Positions 47,315 through 60,404 of a stretch of DNA of 64,000 bases are shown piece after piece. How positions within the stretch are numbered: position 1 is the first letter of the stretch; each line of letters starts with the position of its first letter. The stretch lies in contig JAFCIZ010000005.1 in NCBI GenBank assembly GCA_017871115.1, positions 2,774,501-2,838,500 of the forward strand, read 5' to 3'. Below the pieces are notes generated by a model. It saw only the letters and a program-made list of their open reading frames with translations, had not been told where the DNA came from and did no database searches. The position numbers and the translations under genes were made by a program. The DNA comes from Cunninghamella blakesleeana. Lineage: Eukaryota > Mucoromycota > Mucoromycetes > Mucorales > Cunninghamellaceae.

Positions 47315-48124
47315 AATAAAGTTTATTTAATAATAGTAATAATAAACAATTAACTAAATTATAATGGCGTATTAATTTTTGACAATTCATAATTGTCTTT
47401 ATTCTCCCCCTCTTTTTTATATTTAATTATTATTTGCTTATTTAATAATAGACTTTATTTTCTATTTTATTATTATTATTTAGTGATCAACATTACTTTT
47501 ATATAAATGACTGATAATGTCAACTACTCCCTTTATTCAACCACTTTTTTTTTTTTTTTTTGAAAACAATAATTATTAAAAATATCTTATATTGTATTGT
47601 CTATTAAAAAACGATAATAACAACATTTTTTTTTAAATAATAATAATAATAATAATAATATAAAAAAAGGAGATCAACTATACTTTAATAATAAATCATT
47701 TGAAAGATATCAAAAATAAGGAGAGAGAAAGAGAGAAAGAAAGATAAAGATCTACTTTTTTTTTTTTTATCTCCTCTTCATATAATAATAATAAGCTTTT
47801 TATGGGTGGGTGGGATAAAAAAATGTGGGTGTGTGCGCTTTTTGTCCCTTTTTTCACTCCTATCATTTTATTTATTTTATCAATTTTTTTTATTCTTTTC
47901 TATTCTTTTTTTTCTCTTTCTTTTTAATATTATTTCTATTTTGTAATATATATATACTAATCACTATAACAAGTTTAAATAACTTTATTTTCTTATATAA
48001 TAAAATAATAATAAAAAAAGAAGAAAAAGGAAAATTATCAAACCTACGAATCCATTCATTATATATATACAGCTATATATATAAAAATAAAAAAGAATAG
48101 ATCAAATTAAATATTATTAAAAAA
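47315..48124. other. Intergenic region upstream of canonical G-alpha gene
   Basis: About 800 bp of A/T-rich spacer with (TAA)n at 47635-47660, purine tracts at 47720-47750 and T/C tracts near 47850-47930. The plus-strand frame here is Phe/Ser/Ile low-complexity and is not called. Confidence 0.5.
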
Positions 48125-49425
48125 ATGGGTTGTTGTCAATCAAATGAAGTTCATAATGGAAAAGCACGTAATGAAGAAATTGAAAACCAAATTAAAAGAG
48201 ATAAAATTAATATGAAAAATGAAGTCAAAATGTTATTATTAGGTAATAAATATATAATCAAATAAAGGATTTGATTTTTGACTTATTAATTTATGGGATT
48301 TTATTTTTCTTTATTTCGTTTTATTAGGCGCTGGGGAAAGTGGAAAAAGTACAATTCTTAAACAAATGAAATTAATCCATGATGGTGGGTATTCAAGTGA
48401 TGAAAGGGAAGCTTTTAAAGAAATCATTTTTTCAAATACAATCCAATCCATGCGAGTGATCATTGAGGCCATGGAACATATGGGTGTCCCCTTTGCTGAT
48501 ACTTCCCCTATGATGCAGCAGCATGCTTCCATTATTTTGAATTTACCTTCTCAAATCGAAAAAGATTATTTGCCTCAAGAGGTCACTCAAGCTGTTAAAT
48601 CCCTATGGAAAGATCCTCATTTATTAACTGTTTTTGATAGAAGCCGTGAATATCAATTAAATGATTCTGCTAAATAGTAAGCAATAATAACTATAATAAT
48701 AATAAAAAATAGGAGAGAAGAAAGAAAAAAGTATTAGAAAGGTAGGAAGGAAGGAGGGTAGGTAAAGTTATATAAAAAAAAAGCGGAATTTAAATGAAGG
48801 AGCATTATTTTTTTTTTACTATAGTTACTTTGATTCTATTGATCGAATTGGTGATGTGAATTATATTCCAACCGATCAAGATGTATTAAGATCAAGAGTG
48901 AAAACTACCGGGATTACTGAAACTACTTTTGTTATTGATGATTTAACTTATCGTATGTTTGATGTTGGAGGGCAGCGATCCGAACGAAAGAAATGGATTC
49001 ATTGTTTTGAAAATGTTACAGCCATTATTTTCTTGGTAGCCATTTCTGAATATGATCAAGTCTTGATCGAAGATGAAACAGTAAATCGAATGCAAGAGGC
49101 TTTAACCTTATTTGATTCTATTTGTAATTCAAGGTGGTTTGTTAAAACATCCATTATTTTATTTTTAAACAAAATTGATATTTTTAAAGAAAAATTACCA
49201 AAACATCCTTTAAGTGAAAGTTTTACAGATTTCACTGGCCCTGAAACTTATGATAGTGCTAGTGATTATATTTTAAACCGATTTGTTTCTTTAAATCAAT
49301 CCGATTCTAAACAAGTCTATACCCATTTTACTTGTGCCACCGATACATTACAAATTAAATTCGTTATGGCTGCTGTGAATGATATTATCATTCAAAATAA
49401 TTTAAGAGATGTTGGTTTATTGTAA
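48125..49425 (+). CDS. Heterotrimeric G-protein alpha subunit (canonical)
   Basis: G-alpha with all canonical motifs. Three exons: 48125-48242, 48328-48676 and 48825-49425, giving 355 aa. MGCCQS supports N-myristoylation at Gly-2 and palmitoylation at Cys-3/4. Motifs: P-loop GAGESGKST rebuilt across intron 1, switch [11 protein letters not shown] with the catalytic Arg, switch [18 protein letters not shown] and TCAT. The C-terminus RDVGLL lacks the Cys at -4 that pertussis toxin modifies. Intron 1 sits in the P-loop at the same place as an intron in the minus-strand G-alpha gene at 37.7-39.4 kb, supporting common descent. It probably couples receptors to the cAMP/PKA or MAPK pathway; the PKA catalytic gene is 33 kb away in the same window. 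Confidence 0.96.
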
Positions 49426-49753
49426 AAATAAATAAATAGTAATAAATAGTAATAATACGTAAAAATAATAATCTCTATTTATATATTATATCAAAATACT
49501 ATTTTTTATTATTGTTATTAAAAAAATTATGTAGTGTGTTTTTATTTTTATTTCATTTTTAAAAGAAAAGCTTATAATTATAATAAAAAAACTTATTTAT
49601 GCTTAATCAAAAAAGGAAACAAAAAAAAATTAAATCCCAGTTTACACTTGAAAAAAAAAACTGTGACTTAAAACTAAAAAATAAAAATAATAAAAAAACA
49701 CTTTTTTTCTTCCCCTTTATTTCGTTCACTTTTTTTTTTATATATATATAGCC
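49426..49753. other. Intergenic region between G-alpha and uL29m genes
   Basis: About 330 bp of A/T-rich sequence holding the G-alpha 3' UTR and the uL29m promoter, with a T-run and TA repeat directly upstream of the ATG. No other feature was seen. Confidence 0.5.
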
Positions 49754-50382
49754 ATGTCTTTATTAAAACAATTTAATTTACGTTCATTACCTTCATTATT
49801 TTCTGTAAGAAATTTTACTACCTCTCGTACCGTTTTATCAGCTGCTGAAACCAACACAACCAAGTCAACTGGATTAAATCAATTTTTTGAAAATGGAGAA
49901 GCCTTACCAAAACAAGTGTGGACTGGTAAATGGATAGATAGATAAAGATAAATATTATATAGATGTTATACATATATGTGTATTCAGTATTTATTTATTT
50001 AATATATAATTTTATAATTGAAACAGGCCGTGCTTGGAAAGCTAGTGAATTACGATTAAAGTCCTTTGAAGATCTTCATAAATTATGGTATGTTTTATTA
50101 AAAGAACGCAACTTATTAGCAACACAACAAGAAGAAGCTAGTCGTTTAAAATTGCACCGTTCTGTATGGTCTAATAGAGGTCGTGTGAAGAAGGTAATAA
50201 CAATAACAATGATAATTATATATAGATAATATATATGATTTATAGTATATATTTATGGATTTTTTTATATTGATTTGATATTTTTTTTCTTTCCCTTTCA
50301 GTGTCAAAAATCCATGGCTCGTATTAAATTTGTATTAAATGAAAGACAACGTGCTTATGAAGCTACCTTAGAAAAACAATAA
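49754..50382 (+). CDS. Mitochondrial ribosomal protein uL29m (MRPL47/Mrpl4 family)
   Basis: Large-subunit protein of the mitochondrial ribosome, at the polypeptide exit tunnel. Three exons: 49754-49925, 50027-50193 and 50302-50382, giving 139 aa. The N-terminus [19 protein letters not shown] is basic and amphipathic, as in a mitochondrial targeting sequence. The family core is [34 protein letters not shown], and the end [16 protein letters not shown] is typical of MRP-L47. It is shorter than many fungal homologues because the C-terminal extension is missing. It indicates functional mitochondrial translation, which helps exclude anaerobic fungi. Confidence 0.93.
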
Positions 50383-51719
50383 TATTGTATATTTATTTTC
50401 ATAGTTTAACATTAAAAGTAATAATAATAGTAATAATAAAAAGAATCATAAACATGATATATATGTAATAAGGAAGAGTAAAAAGAATATATTTATTTAT
50501 TTATAATTATTATTTAGTTTTTTTCCATAGATTTCTCTATTTTTATTTTTTGTATACATTTAATTCATTCTAAATAAACTTTTTTTATAAGTATAAATCA
50601 TGCTGTTTTTATTTTACAATATGTCAAAAAAAATAGACGCTGAGTTTAAACACGACATACGATCTTACCAAGTTCAAATTTTATTTAATCAATAGTATAA
50701 AAAAATATCTGTAACAGTACAAATTATGGTAGCAATAACCATAATTATCCTCTTTTAAAAAAATAATAGGAAGTACGTCTATAAAGTAAGTGTAATGAAT
50801 GTTATATTTTTAAAAAACAAAATAAAACAAATAAGACTAATATATATATTAAAATAGATGACTTAGCGTTTGTTGTAATCGTTTTAATTATAGTGTGAAA
50901 TGAATTAAAAGTAGTAGACACTGATCGTTTTAACACTAATTATCTATCTGAAATTTGTACTACTCAACATGATAGAATATTTAGTATTTTATAAAGAATG
51001 CTTTACAATTCAACATCTTACAATCCACCGTGAATACCAACAAATATTACTGTTTTATAATGAAACAATTATTTCAATGGTACCATTCCTTAAAATAATT
51101 CTAAGCATAATTATATACGTATCAACAATATAAACATGATATTATATATGTTAACTAGTGCGAAGAACAAATGTGTAATATAAAAAAACGTTATATTTTA
51201 CAATCCAGATCAATTTGTGTGAAAAAAAAAGTATCCTACAATTTGTTTTTTTATACCTTATTTTTTCTATTTTTTATTATAGAACCATTCTTTTCAAACA
51301 ATAGTAACGCTTGATTATAAAGAATCAAAAGATATTATTTTTTGTACATATTCATCAATAAAAATGATTTAAAAAAAAATTTTTTTTTTTAATTACTGTA
51401 CAGCCAGCTTATACTCAAATGAACGACTAGTTTAAAAACTATGTACATTAGATTAGCATATTCTATTTTAAAATTATATTACAAAAAAAAGAAATATTTA
51501 TTGTTATAATAAAAACAAAGTATAGACTATAAGAAAAGATTAACCACCAGGTTTTTATTTCTTTTTTTTATACATAAATAACTTAATTTTTAAAACAAGC
51601 CTATGCATTTATAAACCAACATTGGGATAAACTGCATACGCTAAATAAATGTGTAAAAAATGAAGAATTATATACAATTACATAAATTATTAATAATTTT
51701 TAATTACTATAATAATAAT

Positions 51720-51759
<40 letters not shown>

Positions 51760-51936
51760 GCAAAATAACAATAATAGCAAACTAATAATAATAATAGCAA
51801 AATAATAATAAAAAATAGCAAAATAATAAAATCGAAATTATGTACTTTTACCAGTAAATCGATAAAAATTAATAATAAATAACAGAATAGATCATATAGA
51901 ATAATATAGTGAGTATATAAAATAAACTATATTGAA
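50383..51936. other. AT-rich intergenic region of 1.55 kb
   Basis: Between the convergent uL29m and Xrn1 genes. It contains a (TA)n repeat at about 51727-51757 and (AAT/AGC)-like repeats around 51760-51830. Parts of 50640-51200 are of slightly higher complexity, but no open frame, RNA gene or transposon signature was identified. Confidence 0.4.
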
Positions 51937-54900
51937 TTAATCTTGTCTTTTCATGATACGTTGAGGTTGTTGGCCACCTTGTCCACGATGTTGTTTATGA
52001 TTTGAATGTTGATTATTGTTATTATTATTGTGTGTGTTTTGTTTTTGTCCATGATGTTGATTTTGTCGACTATGTTGTTGATGACTGTTGGAAGGTTTAC
52101 CCTCGTCTTTATATTGTGGTACACTAAGATTTAATAAAGCAAATGGAGGAAGCAACATACCACGGTATTCAGAGCATCTATTATTATTATTTTTAGAAAA
52201 ATAAATAAGTATACAAATAAAAGAATAATATTTAATTAGCATGATTATATCAATAAAACTATAAATGAATATATTATATTACCTTCCAGCCAAATCTTGC
52301 CCACCCATAAAAGGTAAATCAAAAACAACTTCAACTGATTTATCTTGAACACCAACAATAGTTCCTTTACTATCAAAAGGTACAGATCCACTGTCCAAAA
52401 CGTATACTACACGATCACCAAGTTTAAATAATTGATTATTTAATCTAGCTTCAGCATCCTCAGGACGTAATAATAATCTTCTAGGAATGCTATTAATAAT
52501 AACTCGCTTGAAATCTAAATGGTCATACCATTCGTTATATTCACTTGAAGCTGTTTCAATAAATTTAATAACAGGCTATAATAAAAAATAAAACAAATTT
52601 ATAGCAAATTTAATATAATCAACTCTTTTAAAGGAATTTTTATTTTACTTATATTGATTATATATATATATACCTGATCAAATTCTTCTGCGCTTAATGA
52701 TGTCCTTGGTAATTCATCAATATTGTGTTCCTTCAACCAATCCCGCATACGTTTGAGTTCTTCGACACCGTTGTCAGTCCATCCAAAATCAGCAATATTC
52801 ATCATACCTTTTTTTAAAAAGGAATAGTAATAAAAAATTAACCATAAATAAATTATAAATAAAAATCCCATAATCAATTATATATATATGTAATACTTAC
52901 CAACACCTTTACTATTTTGAACTAATTTCATGAATTGAGGGAAAGCATTTACATAGGATCCAATTAATTCAACAGCTTTTTCAGAATATTCCCAGTGCCC
53001 AGTACCATTTTTACGAGTATAACCAATTACTTTTTGCTGTTTTGCTTCAAACTTAAGATTAAGACCAACATTAACACGCTGACCAGTTGCATTCATTATT
53101 TGTAAAGAAGAAGTGATTTTAGATAAAGCAAAAGCATTGATATTGAGACGATCGGCTAATACGAAAGAGGAAATATACTGACATGCTTTATTTTGTTTTT
53201 CTAATGCTTCCGCACCAAAACTAGGCTCTTGGCTATGTTTTTGATCTACAGGAACTACCATTTGAATATTGATATTATTTTGATTATGGCCCACCACTGT
53301 TGCTAAAGTACCATAATAAACAGTTCCAAAGAAATAAACATTACTACCAATAGGATAGCTTTCAGAAACAGGTGGAGCTTTACGTTCAATAAAACGAGGA
53401 TCTTCAAGAGCCACCTTTATAACGACAGATTGAACCGGAACTAATTCTTCTTGAGTTGGGTTCATGTATTCTTTGACTAAGGCACCTTCTTCTGTCTTTT
53501 TCATTCCACGTAATGTACATACATGTAGTGCTGTAGTAGTTGTACCAATATCTAAACCAAATCGTTTGGATCCTAAATATTCGGCTCTTCCTGCACGTTT
53601 TGACCAATCTTTTTGTTCATCTTCATCCATTACTGTTTCACGAACAAATCTCTTCTTTCCAGAAACCTTTAGTGTATACTTTACTGATTCATTTGATACT
53701 GCTATGACAACCGCTTCTTGAAGATAAGGGTAATCTACATATATATATATAAATATTATTGTGAATACTTTATTGTATTATTACCATTTCTCATAATTGC
53801 TTTTATTATTATATTTAAAATAACTTACGAACAAAAACTCGCTTATATAATAGTAATTTAGCAATATCCTCTGTAGTCATATTAGCAAAGCGATCATGAA
53901 GTTTGACAACAACGGTTTCATTTCTATTATATACATATAAATATAATATATATATATATAAAGAAGTTTATAAGTCAAGTTGTAATATATTATTCACCAT
54001 TTTACTTTTTTCCCTTTTCTTTCGAAATATAATTATATACAAACTTACTTGCTATCTTGTTGAAAAACTTTAACATTATGGAAGCTAAGTACACTTGAGT
54101 GAGGAATAGTAGCCAAGGAAGGAAATCCAGGTAATAGCTCTTTTCCAAGTTTTGCACCATCTAATAGTATTTTACGAAGAACAACTTCACCACCAATAGA
54201 AGGTAATTTATATAAAACTTCACGAGCACAACAATGATGAATATCAGGGAACACGCCGGGTAATGGACTAGGGTACACAATGCTGTTTTCAGGATCAACT
54301 TCGGCCATTTTTTGATCATAAACATATTTAAAACTATCACCAAATCTAGCCATATCACGTTCAGCTTTTGTAAGTCTATCTTCTTTTCGTTTCATTGCTT
54401 CTAAAAGGCGTTTTTCATCAATAAAAGGGATTTTTACAATAGCTTCCCATTCTTGCTTTTTTCCATTCATATCCAAATCAAAATCACGAGGATAAAAATC
54501 AATAATGGGAGAACTAGCATCGGTCATTAAATCCTAAAAATGTATAAATATTCAATATATATATTAATATACATGATTATATTGCTGTTATTGTTACCAT
54601 CATTTACTCTTTTTTTTTTAAAAAAAAAATAACTTACTTGATAAGCATATGGCAATAATTTTTTACTAAGTGCAGGTAAAACACCCATTAATTGTTCATA
54701 GGGTTTAAAAGGTTCACCTAATTCAAATTTAGCATCTTGATATCTAACAATATTTACCAAGTCAGATATTTTTGGTGCATAATGGTAAGGATAGAACCAG
54801 CCCCAGGAAGCAACACCATCATAATAATAATGTAAAACCCATTGAATACCAGTAATATATGATTCAACTAATTTATTCATAGCTTCCTCATCTTCTATAT

Positions 54901-57105
54901 TAATTTCCATTTTTTCCTAATTATTATAATATAGTATATTAATATAGTAAATTTTTATTTATTTGCTTTATATCTATGCTTCATTGTTTTATTTTTTATC
55001 TTATTTGTATTCTTACCATATAATAATCGGATTTCCATTGTTTAAACGCAACTTCTGCTTTTTCTTTTTCCTGTTTTTCAATTTCTTCTTGTGATAATTC
55101 AGCAACAGTTGGAGCATCTTCGTATTTTTTAAGAACACGATTACGAGCTTCCATATCTTCTTCATCCAAATCATCTTCTGTAAAATCTTCATCACTATCA
55201 TCAAATTCGACATAGATATGCTTACTATCATCTTCATTGGAATATTCTATAGACGACTGTAACCCAAGATCCTTTGCAATAACTTCAATGAATCTTCTAT
55301 CTACAGTATTGAGATCAGGAGGGAAATGAAGAGCCTCAGATTTTCCAGGTTTATGGGCCAAAACAAATTCTTTAATGCGTTCGAAAAGATCGCGTTGATT
55401 AGGAGTCAATACTATTTTTTTTAAAATAATTATAAAAAAGGAAAGAAAAATTAACAAAAAGGTTTTTTAATGATATTAGAGTGTTTTATGTATAGATGTG
55501 TATAAAAATTACCTAATCCTTTTTTCTTTTTCCTTGATTTTTCGATTTTATGCAATTCCTCAAAATCGGCTGTTTCTTTAGCACCAAGATATAAACTATC
55601 TACCAATTCAGCTTCAAAATTTTCCTTTTCAACAGTTTCAGCCAATTCATGCAAAATAAGTTGTAATTTTGAAAGATCTACATTACCACCATCTTGAAGA
55701 TATCCATCAGATTTTGGTAATGTTTTTTTATAGATATTAAACATAAGACCAAGAGCGCCTTCATTAATATGTAATCCAGGTAAGTTTGGCAAGAAATCAT
55801 TTCCAACAAATAATGCAAGCAAAATAAAATCATCCAAGATACGTTCTAAATTATACTCAAATGATAATGACTGTTCTAAGGATTTAAACTCCATATCAAG
55901 ATATTCGCGTAAAAGTGATAAATGCATGAGATAAAAATTTTGAGCCTCCAAACTAAATCACAATATATATATATATATACATTAATTAAAAAAAAAAAAA
56001 GCGTTTCCTTTTCTATTATTATTATCCATTTGATATTTTACCTAACAGTTTTACGCGCTTTTTTACCACCAAAAGTAACTTCTTCACGTAATAAAGCAAA
56101 ATGTGGGTCATGACTTAATAAACCCAACATAATTAAATCAGCATCCAAACCATATAAACAATGCCTTGTATTAGGATTATAATCAGGCTGAGCTTTAGAT
56201 AAACGAATAAATTCCATAATTTTATGTTCACCCTCCCCAGGTACTTCAGGCCCAGAAAGAATAATTTCAACGTCGCGCCATAAAGAATCTTCTGATACTT
56301 TTTTAGTAATAAAATAACGAAGTTGTACTGTTAACTTTTTCATAAATGTCGTTCCTATAATAATCATAATAAAAATAAATAAATATCATATTTCATTTAA
56401 TTTTAAAAGTAATATATATATTACTTACCAGGTGTAATACAATTACTATCGAAAGGATCTTCTTCAGGTAATTCTTCACCTTTAAGAATAGCACGTTTTC
56501 TATTTTCATCTGCATCTCTTGCTGTTCTAAAACGACGAGATCGTTGTTGATTCATCTTTGCACGTGGAGCTACACCATCAATAGCTAAAAAGAAGGTCTT
56601 TTTTGGTTTTATTTTAGCAAACAAATGTTCTATATAATTAAAAATCCCAATCCATATTTGTTCTTCGGTAATTCTAAAATGAGCACTATCAGAGTTGTTA
56701 TGGGAACAATTGTGAATAATACCATTCATATCCAAGTACAAGTTATCTATAAAATAGACAATTATTTTTTTTAAAAAAAAAGAATAAACAGTATGATAAT
56801 AATATTAATAATAATAATAAAAAAATAACGATAATTGGTAAATAATAATAAATGAAATACAAAAATGGGAAAACATAAATAGTAAAGGAAGAGTATTATT
56901 ATCATATTCTTGACATTACCAAATTCAGGTATACTGTTTTCAGTAATCAACTGAGAACACATTGGATAACGTTCGCTAAAAATAATTGTTGCTAATTACT
57001 ACCTTATTACATAATTATATTTATATATATATGCATATATATTTGTATAAAATAAAACAGATATATTTAATACCTCATCCATCTAAAAAATTTAGGAATA
57101 CCCAT
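51937..57105 (-). CDS. XRN1/KEM1/exo2-like: 5'-3' exoribonuclease Xrn1
   Basis: Main cytoplasmic 5'-3' exonuclease for decapped mRNA. It spans 5.2 kb and about 13 exons, encoding roughly 1,315 residues, close to S. pombe Exo2. Exon 1 is only 32 nt (57105-57074) and encodes the universal N-terminus [10 protein letters not shown]; exon 2 continues SERYPMCSQ. Conserved catalytic segments include [70 protein letters not shown] and [16 protein letters not shown]. The second conserved region contains [23 protein letters not shown]. The PAZ/Tudor, winged-helix and SH3-like domains follow. The C-terminus is basic and Gln/His/Asn-rich, with repeats of HQQ/QHH type. The cytoplasmic Xrn1 rather than nuclear Rat1 assignment rests on these C-terminal domains and the length. 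Confidence 0.95.
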
Positions 57106-57326
57106 ATTATTTTAATAAATGATATATTTAAGTATTTAAAAAAAAGAAACAAATAAAAGAAAAGAAAAAAAGAAAGAAGGAAAAAAAAATTATATGACGA
57201 AGTTTTATTTAAAAACCCGCAGTTTACTAACTACGACAGTTTTGATTTTTCATTCCATTAAAACGCGTAGTAAATAGGGAAATAAAGAGAAAAATAATAA
57301 TTTATTGTATAGTATTTTAATCATGT

Positions 57327-59412
57327 TTATGATTGTACTAATTTCAAATGGAATGATTTAGGTCTATATAAAAGAAATAAGAAAAAAATTAAAATGCTAT
57401 TATTTATATTATATTATATTATTTATTTTTATTTTACCTAACAAATTGATTAAAACCATTTTTACTCATAGAAAAGCCAAGACCACTTTCTTTTGCACCA
57501 ACCCAAGCCAAAGCAGGATCAATATAATCACAACGATTCATGAACCAAGTACCAGTTTCAATTTGGTCCCCAATTTCGAGTGCACTTTCAGGGCTTGAAG
57601 TCCAAATACTTGCTGTTAATCCATAGTTTGAATCATTCATTAATTTAATAGCTTCTTCGTGAGATGAAACTTTCATTATACCCAATACAGGACCGAATGT
57701 CTAAATAAAAAAGAGAGATAAATAAATATAATGTTTATTTTTTATTGTTCTTTTATTGTTACTATTTATGATTATTTTTACTACTTACTTCGTCTTTCAT
57801 TACAACCATGTCATGATTAACATTGGTAAGAATTTGAGGACCGACATAAGTAGAACCAGGCTATTAATTAATAAAATAGAATAAATAATATAAAATAAAA
57901 TAAATGAATAGGGTCTCATTGAAACAAGTTATACATTACTATATATTATATATATTCACTTACTTTATCTAAGGGGAAGTATTTATTGGTATCAATTTCT
58001 AATTTAGCACCTTTTTTAACTACAGATCAAAAAAGATTTATGTGAGACAAAATGATTATAAATAAGGTTTACTTTTTTCTTTATTATTTATTATTATTTA
58101 CCAGCGTCGTCTAATTGCGCCCTAACATTTTCAGCAAAGCGAATATTAGCCATTGGACCAAGGGTTGTATCTTGATTATTTGGATCACCAAGATTGTATT
58201 TCTATTATAGCCATGAAAATAAAAATAAACATTACTTGATAAGATATAATATTCTGATATTTTATTAAACTTACTTCAGTAATAGCAACTGCCTTTTTAA
58301 CAAATTCATCATATACATCGGCATGAACATAGCATCTTTCAATAGAACAACAACATTGACCAGAATTGAAAAAGGCACCATCAACGATATTTTCTACAGC
58401 ATAATCAATATTAGCATCTGGTAATACATAAGCAGGATCTTTTCCACCCAATTCCATTGCTGAACCTATATATAAATATAATAATTATATTCGGATTTAA
58501 AAAACATAAAAACGCGTCAATTATATATACATATAATTTTTTTTTCCTTTTTAGATTAAATCCTTTTTTTTTTTAGTACGAATGATTATTTATTATTACC
58601 TATCAATCGGTTACTATCACCAATAGATTGACGAATTTTCTTTCCGACAGCAACGCTACCAGTAAAGTTGACAAATTGAATACCAGGATGTTGAACCAAA
58701 GCATTTGCACCTTCATCATTAACATGAACAACTTGAACTACATCTTTAGGTACACCAGCTTCATGTAAAGTTTCAACAAAGATGTCAGCACATTTTGGCG
58801 TTTGAGGTGATTGTTTTAAAAGTACACAATTACCGGTCAACAAAGCGGGAATGATATTATTTACTATTATAAAAAAATAATTATATTAAGTAAATAGGTA
58901 CACTCTCTATAATATTTTTACTAACATTACTATACATCTCTTTTATTTTCCCTGTCTATCTATCTATCTACTTTCTCCTTTCTTCTTTTACCTGTTGTTA
59001 AATAAGGATAATTCCAAGCAGCGATAATAAATACAGTACCAAGAGGTTCTTTACGCAAAAATCTTTTAACTTGAGGTTTATCTTCAATAATTTCATCCTT
59101 TAAGCTTTCTTCGGCAACAGAAATCATATAACCAGCACGTTCAAGGACGCCATTTACTTCACCACCACCATATCTTTTAGGACGGCCCATTTGAGATGCA
59201 ATACTTTCAGCTACCTGTTCTTTTTTTTCAGCGAATAATTCACAGAAACGTTTCATCAATTGAACGCGGTCTTCTACTTTGACTTTACGCCAAGCAGGGA
59301 AAGCTTTATTAGCATTATCTACTTTTCGATTAATTTCTTCTATAGTTAAACAAGGTATATCAAATAAAACTTGCTGTGTAGAAGGGGATACAACGGATAT
59401 GGTGCTTGACAT
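57327..59412 (-). CDS. Aldehyde dehydrogenase, NAD(P)-dependent
   Basis: Oxidises an aldehyde to the acid. It runs from 59412 through about eight exons to a stop at 57327; the last, short exon encodes PKSFHLKLVQS. About 475 residues, normal for the family. The first exons are 59412-58992, 58863-58600, 58465-58275 and 58201-58102. Motifs: IIAAWNYPYL (NAD site start), FTGSVAVGKKI, the general-base Glu in MELGGKDPAYVLPDA, nucleophile Cys in FFNSGQCCCSIER, and ETFGPVLGIMKV rebuilt across an intron. The ending NRCDYIDPALAWVGAKESG and RPKSFHLK resembles bacterial and fungal ALDHs often annotated as succinate-semialdehyde or general aldehyde dehydrogenases. The substrate is not known. Confidence 0.92.
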
Positions 59413-60404
59413 TATTTTATTACTATTATTAATATTATTATTGTAAATACGTATAAAGAATTAAAGTATTTTTAAGGAAAAAAAATAAAAAAAAGAAAAA
59501 GAGAAAAAGAGAAAGGGAAAGAGAAAAAATATTTAAGTTGCTTTTAAAATTGAGAGGACTTTTAAAAAAATGCATTTATTTTTTGTTTCAACTATTTTTT
59601 AAGCAAACGTTATTTTTTATTGTATATAAAGTTTGATATTTACTATCAACTTACTACTGTTTTAAAAGAATAATATGATTTGATAGATATAACTTTCATC
59701 ATTAACTTTATCTTCCTTTTTTCAGTGTAACCATGTATTGTGAATTTTTTTATGGAATAATTTACTTTTTATGAAAGGCAAGAATTTTGATCGTCATACC
59801 AAAAATAATAAGGGAAAAAAATAGCCTATGTACTATATTGTCTTCATTATCTATATACAATAAACCAATTTATAGTAGTACTAGAGTAGTTTACTCATGA
59901 TCAAAGTACTATTTAACCATTTATATGAAAGAACACCTTTTATATAACCATTAAAAATATATAACAAAACAACATCATTTGTTTATTTATATCGACTAAG
60001 CTGCAAAGCCTCCACGATCATGTGCTATTTTATTGTATTATAAAAAGGATTTGAATATAATTTCAACATTGATGAAATATATTAAAGGTTATACTGTATT
60101 GTATTTTAAAAAAATTGACCAAAATCATTATAAAATGAAGTAGAATGTTATTTGTCCTTAGCTTTTATTCCTAAATATTAATTAGGGTTAAATATCTCGA
60201 AACATCAATTATTTACCAATCAAATTGGTGATTTCAAGAGGAGCTAAAGTTAATTTTTATATAATTTTTTATTCTAACTTTTTTTGTTTAACTTGTTTTT
60301 CTTTCCACATTTTTATTTATTTACCTGGTATTTTATTTATTTATTTCCTTCTTTCCTTTCTTTTTTTATTTTACATCTTTCATCATCAGAATAAAATATA
60401 AAAG
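59413..60404. other. Divergent intergenic region
   Basis: About 1 kb between the divergent aldehyde dehydrogenase (-) and glycosyltransferase (+) genes. It has a purine tract near the ALDH start (59479-59530) and a T/C tract before the glycosyltransferase start (60341-60370). No gene was seen. Confidence 0.5.

Noticed and set aside
47825..48100. 91-codon plus-strand frame upstream of G-alpha
   Set aside because: Phe/Ile/Ser low-complexity ending in the leader of the G-alpha gene.
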